A DNA stretch of 64,000 nucleotides from NCBI GenBank assembly GCA_024687205.1, contig JAILES010000012.1:17522-81521 (forward strand), in the 5' to 3' direction. The notes under the pieces are model-generated. The model searched no databases. It saw only the letters and a program-made list of their open reading frames with translations, and had not been told where the DNA came from. Of the stretch, positions 1-8,644 are shown piece by piece; within the stretch, counting starts at the first letter, position 1, and every line of letters begins with the position of its first letter. The position numbers and the translations under genes are program-made. The DNA comes from Lachnospiraceae bacterium. GTDB taxonomy: Bacteria; Bacillota; Clostridia; Lachnospirales; Lachnospiraceae.

Positions 1-1838
1 ACAGCTGGTGGCACAGTATAGAAGACAGGACAGAACAGATTGTCAATATGTATAAAAACATTCCGGCAATGAGCCATGAGGATACCCAGGCCATGCTGAT
101 GAAGATGACCGAGCTGGATCAGGATTCACAGGATATTTATATGGCTATCGGAACCGAAAACCTGTTTCTTGACGGTACAGGCTGGATCCCGGATGAGGGA
201 TGGGATTTCACCACCCGTGCATGGTATGAAGGTGCCATGTCTGCAGGCGGCAAGCTGGCCTTTACCGAGCCCTATGTGGATGTCATAACAGGAAAGACCT
301 GTATCTCCTGTTCACTTCTGGTAAAAGATGCTACGGTCCTTTCAAGCGATATCACCTTTGATAAGGTTGCTGACAGGCTCAACAACTTCAGTTCTAAAGC
401 TTCGGGAGTCGATCATTATATAATCAATAAAGATACCGGAGATATCCTGGTGAGCAATGTCCCGGAACTCCTTGGCCAGAAGCTGGGAGAATGTGAGGAT
501 GTAAAGATCAAGGCTCTTGAAAGCGTTTTTGATTCACTGGATACTTCAGCCACTGCGGATCCGAAACGTGTAGTATCCGCTAAGAGTGCGGCAGGCAAGC
601 TTCTGTTTACATCTACAGGGATACAGAACACCCCCTGGGTAGTGGTAAGTGCAGTGCCCGGCAGTTTTATCAGCGATAATATCAAGCAGAATATCCTTGC
701 TTCCATCGTGGCGGCAGTAATACTGCTGGTGATCCTTGCAGTCATCATGTATGTGAGGATCAACAGATATATCAATCCCGTTACCACCGTAACAGAGAGG
801 ATCAACGATATAAGCGGCGGCGACTTTACCGTTAAGATAGTTCCGGAAGGAAATAACGAGATAACGACTCTGAGCGAGCATCTCGGAGAGTATATCGTAA
901 GCATGAGGAGCATGCTCTCTGATCTTGCCGAGGTATCTGCAGAGATGAACAACAATGCGGGAGAGTGCGCGGATGTATCGGCTGTGCTCTCGTCCTCAAA
1001 CCAGACCCAGGGAGATTCCATCAGGAAGCTTAACGATACCTTATCATCCATGTCCCAGTCCATAGATGCTCTTTCAAACGGAGCAATGGATCTGGCTACG
1101 ACTTCCGGACAGCTGACTCAGAATGCCAGCGATGTCAAACAGCTCTGCATGCAGACCATGGAATCATCCAAGAGCGGTAAAGATGAGATGAGCGGTATGA
1201 CCACCAATGTGAGCACGCTCAACGATACGATCATGGAACTGACAGCGATAATCAAGAAGACAGCGGAATCGGTTAAGCAGATCACGGGTATTACAGATGC
1301 TATAACAGCTATATCGGAACAGACCAATCTGCTGTCACTCAATGCCAATATAGAGGCAGCAAGAGCAGGTGAAGCAGGCCGCGGTTTTGCAGTGGTTGCT
1401 TCCGAAGTGGGCTCGCTGGCAAAACAATCAGCGGAAGCTACCGAGACCATACAGAAACTGATAGAAGAGATCACGAACAATATCGAGGATATCAACAGAA
1501 AGGCAGATACCTGTACCTCAGATATGGAAGCCTGCATGTCCGGAGTGGAGCGTGCGAATGCATCCTTTAATGCGATCTATGAGGATGTGGCAAAAGCTAC
1601 AGACGGTATAGTTGAGATCACCGGCGGGGTAGAACGTATCAATGATGTGGCTACCAACAATGCAGCTACCACCCAGGAACAGGCATCTACGATCACCGAG
1701 ATCGTACAGCTTTCCGATATGATACTTGAAGAAAGCAACAAGATACTGGCAGAGACCGATAATGTCAGCAATGTATCCGAGAACCTGAACCGCTGCTCGG
1801 AGATGATCAGGAACGATCTGGATAAATTCAAGTTATAA
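1..1838 (+). CDS. Methyl-accepting chemotaxis protein, 5' end cut by window edge
   Basis: Transmembrane chemoreceptor that senses a ligand outside the cell and controls CheA through its cytoplasmic hairpin. The frame is open to the left edge (in-frame codons from base 3), so the ATG at 48 is probably internal and the N-terminus is missing. Counting from that Met, residues 1-210 look like the membrane-distal and proximal parts of a dCache sensor (WYEGA, EPYVD, a second [11 protein letters not shown] segment). A hydrophobic segment follows at about 216-236, then a HAMP domain (about 238-290) and the methyl-accepting signalling coiled coil. The very conserved hairpin tip ([18 protein letters not shown]) is at about 425-442. 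The ligand cannot be told from sequence. It ends tail to tail with the next gene, overlapping it by 6 bases. No CheW/CheA genes are in the window. Confidence 0.93.
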   Translation, partial: SWWHSIEDRTEQIVNMYKNIPAMSHEDTQAMLMKMTELDQDSQDIYMAIGTENLFLDGTGWIPDEGWDFTTRAWYEGAMSAGGKLAFTEPYVDVITGKTCISCSLLVKDATVLSSDITFDKVADRLNNFSSKASGVDHYIINKDTGDILVSNVPELLGQKLGECEDVKIKALESVFDSLDTSATADPKRVVSAKSAAGKLLFTSTGIQNTPWVVVSAVPGSFISDNIKQNILASIVAAVILLVILAVIMYVRINRYINPVTTVTERINDISGGDFTVKIVPEGNNEITTLSEHLGEYIVSMRSMLSDLAEVSAEMNNNAGECADVSAVLSSSNQTQGDSIRKLNDTLSSMSQSIDALSNGAMDLATTSGQLTQNASDVKQLCMQTMESSKSGKDEMSGMTTNVSTLNDTIMELTAIIKKTAESVKQITGITDAITAISEQTNLLSLNANIEAARAGEAGRGFAVVASEVGSLAKQSAEATETIQKLIEEITNNIEDINRKADTCTSDMEACMSGVERANASFNAIYEDVAKATDGIVEITGGVERINDVATNNAATTQEQASTITEIVQLSDMILEESNKILAETDNVSNVSENLNRCSEMIRNDLDKFKL

Positions 1839-2627
1839 GCTGCAGGTCCGGATTTTAACGGAGATATCCACGGAACGGTAAATTGAGTTATACTCTTCGG
1901 GACTTAAGTTTTCGATATAGTTATGCTGATAGCTTCGGCTGAGTCCCTTAAGCTTTAATAAGTCGGCAGCTTTATTGTAGGCGATTGCGGCTTCGGTCTC
2001 GCTCTCGTAATCGCCAACGATAAAGTTGCCGTTTATATGTATGACCGCACGATAATAAGTGCGGCCTTTTTTTATCTTTTTGCTGACGCCGGTATAGCGG
2101 TTGATGATCTCTATGTTTGAAAGACGGAAGTCCAGAGTATCACCGTTTTTGAAAATATAATCGCGGCCTTCCACGGCATGGCTGCGGATGCCGTAGCGGT
2201 TTAAGATATTGACCTGGGAACCGTAATCGGCGGCGAAATAGTGACTGCCGCGGACCATTATCTTATGTGAGGAATAATAAAAAAGTTCTTCGGCATCAAA
2301 CTTGAGTATCTGATCCGGCGAGAGGTAGTAGCTGAACATCTTTTTGTATATATAGATGGGATTGGCGATATATAAACCGTTATCGCGGAAATTGATAAGA
2401 CTTACCCACTTTTCAAAAGCAAGAGGGGAGCTTTCACTGTATTCGAGTATACCGGCTGAAGGATCGGAAAGGAGCCGGCCCGCTTCGACATAGGCCAGAT
2501 GCGCCGAAGAGGCATCCCCGAAGCTGCCGAGGCTGATGTGTTTACGTTTGAAAGTGACGGAGGCACGGTAATAAATGCTGCCGTCTTTTTTTCTTGAGGG
2601 GAAGACCCCGGCATATTCCCTGTCCAT
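1833..2627 (-). CDS. AP2 - degenerate HNH - AP2 DNA-binding protein (HNH nuclease relative)
   Basis: Resembles HNH homing endonucleases that carry AP2 DNA-binding domains. Two AP2-like modules are visible, at about residues 6-52 ([27 protein letters not shown]) and 179-228 ([28 protein letters not shown]). Between them, at about 129-176, lies an HNH-like core ending in [14 protein letters not shown], matching the family's usual NGxxxDNRxxNL. The His normally just before that segment is replaced (YIFKNGD), so nuclease activity is doubtful; a domesticated DNA-binding protein is my inference. The frame stays open to an ATG at 2657, but that codon sits on the -35 box of a good promoter whose predicted start is the A of the ATG at 2627. 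I therefore choose 2627 (264 aa) and a leaderless mRNA. Neither Met has a Shine-Dalgarno. The longer 274-aa form is the alternative. Confidence 0.8.
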   Translation of the reverse strand: MDREYAGVFPSRKKDGSIYYRASVTFKRKHISLGSFGDASSAHLAYVEAGRLLSDPSAGILEYSESSPLAFEKWVSLINFRDNGLYIANPIYIYKKMFSYYLSPDQILKFDAEELFYYSSHKIMVRGSHYFAADYGSQVNILNRYGIRSHAVEGRDYIFKNGDTLDFRLSNIEIINRYTGVSKKIKKGRTYYRAVIHINGNFIVGDYESETEAAIAYNKAADLLKLKGLSRSYQHNYIENLSPEEYNSIYRSVDISVKIRTCSL

Positions 2628-2633
2628 GCCGAT

Positions 2634-2662
2634 ATTGTAGCATGGGGCGGAGAACATGACAA
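2634..2662 (-). promoter_or_regulatory. Sigma-A-type promoter giving a leaderless mRNA for the AP2/HNH gene
   Basis: Read on the - strand: TTGTCA (2662-2657), 17-bp spacer, TACAAT (2639-2634) preceded by TGC, which makes an extended -10. Six bases separate the -10 from the ATG at 2627, so transcription should begin on or next to the A of the start codon. The - strand -35 lies only 3 bases from the + strand -35 (2666-2671), so the two polymerase sites overlap. Confidence 0.65.
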
Positions 2663-2665
2663 ATC

Positions 2666-2695
2666 TTGACTATATGTTGTGTTATGGGATATAAT
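2666..2695 (+). promoter_or_regulatory. Near-consensus sigma-A promoter for the rhomboid-like/sigma-like operon
   Basis: TTGACT (2666-2671), 18-bp spacer, perfect TATAAT (2690-2695). Predicted start about 2702, leaving a leader of about 50 bases with an AAGGAG ribosome site (2738-2743) before the ATG at 2751. Divergent and back to back with the promoter at 2634-2662. Confidence 0.75.
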
Positions 2696-2750
2696 ATATC
2701 GATATACTTATGGGGAGTGTGCCCTTATACGGCCGCCTAAGGAGAATGAT

Positions 2751-3635
2751 ATGGAAGGTTTTTTGAGTAAGCTTGAGAAAAAGATAGGGAAGTATGCGAT
2801 ACCGAGGCTTCCTCTGTATATGATAATGTGCTATGCGGCGGGTTATATACTCAGCATGGTCAATCCGAGCTTTATCTATTATATTTCCCTTGATCCCTAT
2901 GCGATACTGCACGGGGAGATATGGAGGCTGGTAAGCTGGATACTGATACCGCCCGATACCAGCAATATCTTCTTTACACTGATAACACTGTATTTCTATT
3001 ATTCCATAGGTATCACGCTGGAGCGTACCTGGGGGACATTCTTTTTCAATGTATATATCTTTTCGGGACTGCTGTTTACCGTGATAGGTGCTTTCCTGAT
3101 GTACGGCTATATCATGCTGAGGGGCGGAAATACACTGGATGCGGCATCTCTTGAGCTGGTATTCAGTGAACTGAGCTTATATTATTCGACTTATTACATA
3201 AGTATGTCCATATTCCTGGGCTTTGCGGCCACCTATCCGGATATGGAAGTGCTGCTTATGTTCATATTGCCGATAAAGGTGAAAGTTCTTGCGATCATCT
3301 ATGTGGCGGTGCTGGTATGGGAAGGCTGGCATATGAAGATCATGGGCCTCTTTGTTATAGGAGCTTCACTGCTTAACTTTATCGTATTCTTTATAATGAC
3401 GAGAAAGAACCTGCGGAGACCCCACAGGATGACTGCCCAGCAGAAGGCCTTCAGGCGTGAAGTGAACCAGGCTCCGCCCAGGAAGATAGCAAAGCACAAA
3501 TGCGCGATCTGCGGAAGGACCAGCGAAGAATATCCGGATCTGGAATTCCGCTTCTGCTCGAAGTGCGAAGGCAATTATGAATTCTGCCAGGAACATATTT
3601 TTACACACAGGCATTTTAAAAGGAACGGACAGTAA
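2751..3635 (+). CDS. Rhomboid-like membrane protein without protease residues, C-terminal zinc module
   Basis: A 294-aa integral membrane protein with about six hydrophobic segments between residues 22 and 216. The rhomboid hallmarks GEIWRLVSWILIP (55-67) and ERTWG (91-95) are present. However, the catalytic GxSG loop is replaced by YYISMSIFLGFAA (148-160), and no catalytic His follows in a TM segment, so it should be a pseudoprotease. The cytosolic tail has a zinc-binding pattern: C251/C254, C269/C272, C279 and several His after 280. The ATG at 2751 is chosen because AAGGAG lies 7 bases upstream; the frame also opens at 2679, but that codon overlaps the promoter. It heads an operon, and the next gene starts 2 bases after its stop. 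Membrane quality control or tethering of a partner is only a guess from rhomboid pseudoproteases in general. Confidence 0.8.
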   Translation: MEGFLSKLEKKIGKYAIPRLPLYMIMCYAAGYILSMVNPSFIYYISLDPYAILHGEIWRLVSWILIPPDTSNIFFTLITLYFYYSIGITLERTWGTFFFNVYIFSGLLFTVIGAFLMYGYIMLRGGNTLDAASLELVFSELSLYYSTYYISMSIFLGFAATYPDMEVLLMFILPIKVKVLAIIYVAVLVWEGWHMKIMGLFVIGASLLNFIVFFIMTRKNLRRPHRMTAQQKAFRREVNQAPPRKIAKHKCAICGRTSEEYPDLEFRFCSKCEGNYEFCQEHIFTHRHFKRNGQ

Positions 3636-3637
3636 AT

Positions 3638-4369
3638 ATGGCTGAGATAAAAGAAGACGGCTTTCTTGAGAGGCTGGGAAGCTTAAAAGAAGCGGGTATA
3701 ATGAACGGCGGCTTTGTCACCGAAGAAGATATAGCTTCGTTTTTCCCCGAACTTTCAGAACTGCAGAGAGAGGCATTAAAAACCTATCTGAAAGATAACA
3801 ATATAGGTACCGGGGCACCGCTGGAGGATAAGGATATACTTGCCGAAGAGGAATCTCTGAGCCTTAAGCTCTATATGGAGGAACTGGCCGCAGGGGAAAA
3901 ACTCTCCGATGATATGAAGCGGGTGCTGATCATGAATGCGCTGAACGGTGACAACAGTGCCAGGGACAGGCTGATACAGGGATATCTTCCCGATGTTGCC
4001 GATCTGGCCAAGCTGTACGCGGGACAGGGAGTGGATGTGATTGACCTGATCGGTGAAGGCAATGTGGCTCTGACTGTTGCAATAGGGATGCTTGAGAGCA
4101 TCGAAGAGCCGGCGGACTGTGACGAGATGGTGGCAAGAAGCGTTATGAACGCCATGGAGGCCATGGTAGGAAGTGAAAACGAAGAGACGGAGATGCTGAA
4201 AGCGGCCTTTGCGAAGGTGGCCAGGATAGCAGATAAAGCAAAGGAACTCTCGGAGGATTACAGGAGAAAGGTCTCGGTGGCCGAACTGGCCGGCGAGGGA
4301 CTTGATGAAGAAGAGATATGGGAAGCATTGAGACTCTCAAAGGGGCTCACGGAGTATATAGCGATCTGA
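3638..4369 (+). CDS. Degenerate sigma-70-like protein (regions 1.1, 1.2, 2.1-2.2, 3; no region 4)
   Basis: A 243-aa soluble protein that follows the plan of a primary sigma factor and then departs from it. Residues 5-58 resemble region 1.1 (FLERLGSLKEAG..GFVTEEDIASFFP). Residues 73-82 resemble region 1.2 (SLSLKLYMEE). Residues 101-150 resemble 2.1-2.2, the core-RNAP-binding helix, with DLIGEGNVALTVAI at 136-149. Where region 2.3-2.4 should read and melt the -10 box, the sequence is CDEMVARSVMNAMEAMV, without the aromatic YATWWIR residues. About 183-236 is region-3-like (SVAELAGEGLDEEEIWEAL). Region 4 is absent. Binding to RNAP core without promoter recognition (an antagonist or adaptor) is inference. 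It is the middle gene of the operon, with 1-2 bases between genes. Confidence 0.75.
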   Translation: MAEIKEDGFLERLGSLKEAGIMNGGFVTEEDIASFFPELSELQREALKTYLKDNNIGTGAPLEDKDILAEEESLSLKLYMEELAAGEKLSDDMKRVLIMNALNGDNSARDRLIQGYLPDVADLAKLYAGQGVDVIDLIGEGNVALTVAIGMLESIEEPADCDEMVARSVMNAMEAMVGSENEETEMLKAAFAKVARIADKAKELSEDYRRKVSVAELAGEGLDEEEIWEALRLSKGLTEYIAI

Positions 4370-4370
4370 T

Positions 4371-4763
4371 ATGGAAAACAGCAACGATAATGATTATAAA
4401 TATGTGATACAGGAAGTATCCAAGACCATGATAGGTGCAAGATTTACCTTTGCGGAGATCATGGACTGCGAGCGTGTCCCCTTCAAGTTTCAGACTATCG
4501 TCGACAGGCTTATACTTGAATATTCCGAAGCTGACAGGATGATAGGCGACGAGCTGATGAAACTCAAAAAAACCGATAAGAACTACAGGATATTCGAGAA
4601 CCTTAAGCTAAGGGTTTCCTGCTATGTAAAAGAGGGGAAGGCTTATAAGGAACGCGTCTTTAAAATGGATGAACTGGCAGGGCTTGATGAAGAAAAGAAA
4701 AAAGACATGATGGTACATGAGGTGATCATATCAAACCTGGCTTTGATGGCTTTTAAAATGTAA
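4371..4763 (+). CDS. Conserved-looking hypothetical protein, 130 aa
   Basis: Family not recognised. A mostly helical, charged soluble protein with no signal peptide or TM segment; the N-terminal half contains FTFAEIMDCERVPFKFQ and the C-terminal half is Lys/Glu-rich (MDELAGLDEEKKKDMM). It starts 1 base after the stop of the sigma-like gene, so it is almost certainly translated with it and may act with it, though nothing in the sequence names a function. A start further downstream is unlikely because this ATG is tightly coupled to the upstream stop. Confidence 0.72.
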   Translation: MENSNDNDYKYVIQEVSKTMIGARFTFAEIMDCERVPFKFQTIVDRLILEYSEADRMIGDELMKLKKTDKNYRIFENLKLRVSCYVKEGKAYKERVFKMDELAGLDEEKKKDMMVHEVIISNLALMAFKM

Positions 4764-4808
4764 ATGCAGATTCCGGTATAAGCCGGAACGGAAAAGAAAG
4801 GAGCAAAC

Positions 4809-7730
4809 GTGGATATCAATAAACTGAGTGCTTATGAGCTGATCGAAAAACATCATTCGGAGGATCTTAAGTCCGAAGCCTATGTGCTGGAGCATAAGAA
4901 GAGCGGGGCGCGGATCGCCGTGCTTGAGAATGATGATGAGAACAAGGTGTTCTACATCGGCTTCCGTACACCTCCCAAGGACAGTACCGGCGTGGCTCAC
5001 ATTATCGAGCACAGCGTACTCTGCGGTTCCAAACGTTATCCACTTAAGGATCCCTTCGTTGAGCTGGTGAAGACTTCAATGAACACCTTCCTCAATGCCA
5101 TGACCTATCCGGATAAGACAGTATATCCCGTTGCGTCCTGCAACGATCAGGATTTTAAGAACCTTATGGGCGTATATATGGATGCGGTTCTGGAACCCAA
5201 CATCTATAAGGAAGAGAAAATATTCCGTCAGGAAGGCTGGCATTATGAGCTGGAAGATGCTGACGGGGAACTGAAGATAAACGGTGTCGTATACAATGAG
5301 ATGAAGGGTGCATTTTCTTCACCCGATGATGTGCTCTCCAGAGAGACATTCTCGTCACTTTATCCCGATACCGCATACGGAGTGGAGAGCGGCGGTGATC
5401 CCGAGGTGATCCCGGAGCTTACTTATGAAGCTTTTCTTGATTTCCACAAAAAGTACTATCATCCGGTAAATTCCTATATCTATCTGTACGGTAATGCCGA
5501 CATGGCCGAACGGCTTGAATGGATGGATAAGGAATACCTGTCAAAATACGACAGGATAGACATAGATTCCTTCCCGGGAGAGCAGGCTGCTTTTGAAAAG
5601 CCCCTTGAGATAGAGAAGGAGTATCCGATCACAGAGGATGAAAAAGAAGAGAACAATACCTATCTGACCTATAATTCGGTTATCGGTAAATCCACGGACA
5701 GAGAGCTGTATACGGCTTTCCAGATGGTTGACTATGCCCTGATTAGCGCCGACGGAACACCGCTCTGGAAGGCACTGGTGGATGCGGGTATAGGTACCGA
5801 GGTTTATGCTACCTATGAAAACGGCATATACCAGCCTTTCTACAGCATAGTGGCAAAGAATGCCAACGCGGAAGATCACGACAGGTTTGTAAGCATCGTT
5901 GAGGATACACTGAAGAAAGTAGCGGAAGAAGGTTTCTCCGAGGACGCGCTTACAGCCTGCCTCAACTCAATGGAATTCAGATACAGGGAAGGGGATACGG
6001 GAAGATTCCCCAAGGGACTGCTTTACGGCCTGACAGCCCTTGATAACTGGCTCTATGACAAGGATGAACCCTTCAAGCATATAGAGCAGCTTGATACCTA
6101 CAGGAAGCTGCGGGAAAAGATAGGAAGCTCCTATTATACCGATCTGGTAAAGAAGTATCTTATCGACAATCCCCACAAGACGATACTTACACTTAAGCCG
6201 AAGAAGGGACTGACCTCTGTAAAGGACAAGGCTCTGGCAGATAAGCTTGCGGCTTACAAAGCTTCGCTCAGCAAAGAGCAGACCGAAGAGATCGTAAGAA
6301 AGACCGCTGAACTCAAAGCCTTCCAGGAAGCGGAGGATCCGAAGGAAGCTTACGAGTGCCTGCCGAAACTGAAGCTTTCCGATATGAAGAAGACCGAGCC
6401 TCCTTTTATCAATGAGGAAAGAAGCATAGACGGCATAAAGACTTATTATCACAATGTGGAGACAAACGGTATTCTTTACGCTGCGATATATTTTGATATG
6501 AGCAGCCTGCCCTATGAACTCTATCCTTATGCGAATGTACTCTCCCATGTGTTCAGGGGAGTGGATACCGAGAAGCATAAGTTTGAACAGCTCGGCTATG
6601 AGATAGATAAATATACCGGAAGCATGGCCATGGTTCCTCTTGTTTTTCCCATGTATGACACGGTTGACCGTTTTGCCAGGTATTTTGCACTGCATATCAG
6701 TGTGCTTAACGAGAATGCCCACAAGGGCATGGAACTGGCAAAGGAGATCATAGGCAGTTCAAAGCTTGATGACAGGAAACGTCTCAAGGAGATCATCGCT
6801 GAAGGACGCAGCCGTATGCAGGGCGCAGCCATGAGTGCGGGACATATGGTGGCATCGGGCAGGGCTCTTTCCTATGATTCCGAATATGCTCTTGCAAAGG
6901 AGTATCTGTCGGGACTTAAGCAGTTCGAGTTCCTCACGGATATGGAGAAGAACTTTGACGAAAAGGCTGACGAGCTGATCGCAAAGCTTAAGGAGACCGC
7001 TGAGATCATCTTTACAAAAGCAGGTATGGTGCTTGATGTGACAGGTAACAGTGAAACCTATGACATATTTGCAAAGGAAGTTTCGGAATTTATAAAAGAC
7101 ATGAAGGATAAGCCGGAAGCGACGGAAGTAAAGCCGCTGGTACCCGAAAAGCTCAACGAGGGCCTTACCAATTCGGCACAGATCCAGTATGTCTGCCGTG
7201 CCGGCAACTTTGCAAGACACGGGCTTAAGTATAACGGCGCGCTCAGGGTACTGAGGACCATACTCGGTTATGATTATCTGTGGACCAACGTAAGGGTAAA
7301 AGGCGGTGCCTACGGCTGCATGAGCGCCTTTATGCCTGATGGTCAGTGCTATTTCGTAAGCTATCGTGATCCCAACCTGGAAGCTACGGTGGACGTATTT
7401 GAGAAGGCGGCGGAATATGTAGAGAACTTTGATGCGGACGAGGAGAAGATGAGCGGATATATCATCGGAACCATGAGTGAACTGGATATGCCGCTGACTC
7501 CGAGAAGCCAGGGGGCACGTTCCTTTATGGCGGCGATGACAGGCAGGACCATAGAGGATGCACAGAAGGTAAGGGATGAGATACTCGGAGCAAAGACAGA
7601 GGATATAAGAGCCCTTGCTGAATACGTACGGGCATTTATGAGCGATGAGCTGTACTGCGTGGTTGGTAATGAGGATAAGATAAAAGCTGCTTCCGACAGC
7701 TTCGGAAGCGTGAAGGGGCTGTTTGAATGA
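4809..7730 (+). CDS. M16C zinc metallopeptidase (presequence-protease/insulinase family)
   Basis: A cytosolic 973-aa peptidase that encloses and degrades unfolded peptides. The inverted zinc motif HxxEH is seen at residues 64-68 (HIIEH), with the downstream Glu ligand in VVYNEMKGA at about 158-166. As expected for the one-chain M16C type (PreP/CYM1-like), there are two halves; the C-terminal half carries VRVKGGAYGC, the substrate-binding Arg/Tyr region. Length fits the family (about 970-1000). The start is GTG at 4809, preceded by AAGAAAGGAG. The gene ends in an ATGA overlap with era, so the two are translationally coupled. Confidence 0.93.
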   Translation: MDINKLSAYELIEKHHSEDLKSEAYVLEHKKSGARIAVLENDDENKVFYIGFRTPPKDSTGVAHIIEHSVLCGSKRYPLKDPFVELVKTSMNTFLNAMTYPDKTVYPVASCNDQDFKNLMGVYMDAVLEPNIYKEEKIFRQEGWHYELEDADGELKINGVVYNEMKGAFSSPDDVLSRETFSSLYPDTAYGVESGGDPEVIPELTYEAFLDFHKKYYHPVNSYIYLYGNADMAERLEWMDKEYLSKYDRIDIDSFPGEQAAFEKPLEIEKEYPITEDEKEENNTYLTYNSVIGKSTDRELYTAFQMVDYALISADGTPLWKALVDAGIGTEVYATYENGIYQPFYSIVAKNANAEDHDRFVSIVEDTLKKVAEEGFSEDALTACLNSMEFRYREGDTGRFPKGLLYGLTALDNWLYDKDEPFKHIEQLDTYRKLREKIGSSYYTDLVKKYLIDNPHKTILTLKPKKGLTSVKDKALADKLAAYKASLSKEQTEEIVRKTAELKAFQEAEDPKEAYECLPKLKLSDMKKTEPPFINEERSIDGIKTYYHNVETNGILYAAIYFDMSSLPYELYPYANVLSHVFRGVDTEKHKFEQLGYEIDKYTGSMAMVPLVFPMYDTVDRFARYFALHISVLNENAHKGMELAKEIIGSSKLDDRKRLKEIIAEGRSRMQGAAMSAGHMVASGRALSYDSEYALAKEYLSGLKQFEFLTDMEKNFDEKADELIAKLKETAEIIFTKAGMVLDVTGNSETYDIFAKEVSEFIKDMKDKPEATEVKPLVPEKLNEGLTNSAQIQYVCRAGNFARHGLKYNGALRVLRTILGYDYLWTNVRVKGGAYGCMSAFMPDGQCYFVSYRDPNLEATVDVFEKAAEYVENFDADEEKMSGYIIGTMSELDMPLTPRSQGARSFMAAMTGRTIEDAQKVRDEILGAKTEDIRALAEYVRAFMSDELYCVVGNEDKIKAASDSFGSVKGLFE

Positions 7731-8644
7731 GTGAGAAAGCTAAAAGCAGATCGGGCTTTGCGGCGCTGATAGGAAGACCGAATGTGGGAAAATCCACGTT
7801 GATGAACCATCTGGCGGGACAGAAGATAGCCATCACTTCACCGAGGCCCCAGACCACAAGAAACAGGATACGGACCATATATACCGATGAACGGGGACAG
7901 GTGGTATTTGTTGATACTCCCGGCATTCATAAGGCAAAGAACAAGCTGGGCGACTATATGATGAAGACCGTAAACCGTTCTATAAACGATGCGGATCTGG
8001 TGCTGTGGCTTGTGGAGCCTGCGGAGAAGATACCCGAGAAAGACAGGGAGATAGCGGGGCAGCTGAAAGGCCTCAAGTGCCCGGTCATACTGGTGATCAA
8101 CAAAGTCGATACGGTGGAGAGGGGCTTTATACTTAAGGTCATAGATGCATATAAGGATCTCTGCAGTTTTGATGAGATACTTCCGGTATCGGCTCTGAAA
8201 GAGACAAATCTGGATGAACTGCTGAATGTGATCTTTGAACACCTGCCCTACGGGCCTCATTATTTTGATGATGATGCGGTAACCGATGAACCTGTAAGGG
8301 CAATAGCTGCAGAACTGATACGTGAGAAAGCCTTAAGGCTCTTAAGTCAGGAGATACCCCACGGTATCGCGGTACTGATAGATAATGTGGAATATCGCGA
8401 GAATAAGAACGGCGGCATATATGATGTAGATGCTACCATAGTGTGTGAAAGGGATTCCCATAAGGGGATCATCATAGGGAAGGGCGGCAGCATGCTCAAA
8501 CAGATAGGCTCACAGGCCCGGCCCGAGATAGAGGAACTGCTTGAATCAAAGGTTAATCTGAAGCTTTTTGTCAAAGTCAGGGAAAACTGGCGGGATATGA
8601 CAAATTACATAAATGACTTCGGATACAGGGATGACGATAAGTGA
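7727..8644 (+). CDS. era: GTPase Era
   Basis: Essential GTPase that binds the 3' end of 16S rRNA and aids 30S maturation. G1 GRPNVGKST, G3 DTPG, G4 NKVD and G5 SALKE are in order in the first 180 residues. A C-terminal KH domain carries the GKGG loop (IIIGKGGSMLKQIG). At 305 aa it has normal length. It overlaps the M16C peptidase gene by 4 bases (ATGA) and recO by 1 base. The era-recO order is common in Firmicutes. Confidence 0.97.
   Translation: MSEKAKSRSGFAALIGRPNVGKSTLMNHLAGQKIAITSPRPQTTRNRIRTIYTDERGQVVFVDTPGIHKAKNKLGDYMMKTVNRSINDADLVLWLVEPAEKIPEKDREIAGQLKGLKCPVILVINKVDTVERGFILKVIDAYKDLCSFDEILPVSALKETNLDELLNVIFEHLPYGPHYFDDDAVTDEPVRAIAAELIREKALRLLSQEIPHGIAVLIDNVEYRENKNGGIYDVDATIVCERDSHKGIIIGKGGSMLKQIGSQARPEIEELLESKVNLKLFVKVRENWRDMTNYINDFGYRDDDK

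Noticed and set aside
4771..4788. TTCCGG-TATAAG-CCGGAA hairpin before the M16C gene
   Set aside because: Only a 6-bp stem and no T tract; not a terminator, and too small to call a riboswitch.
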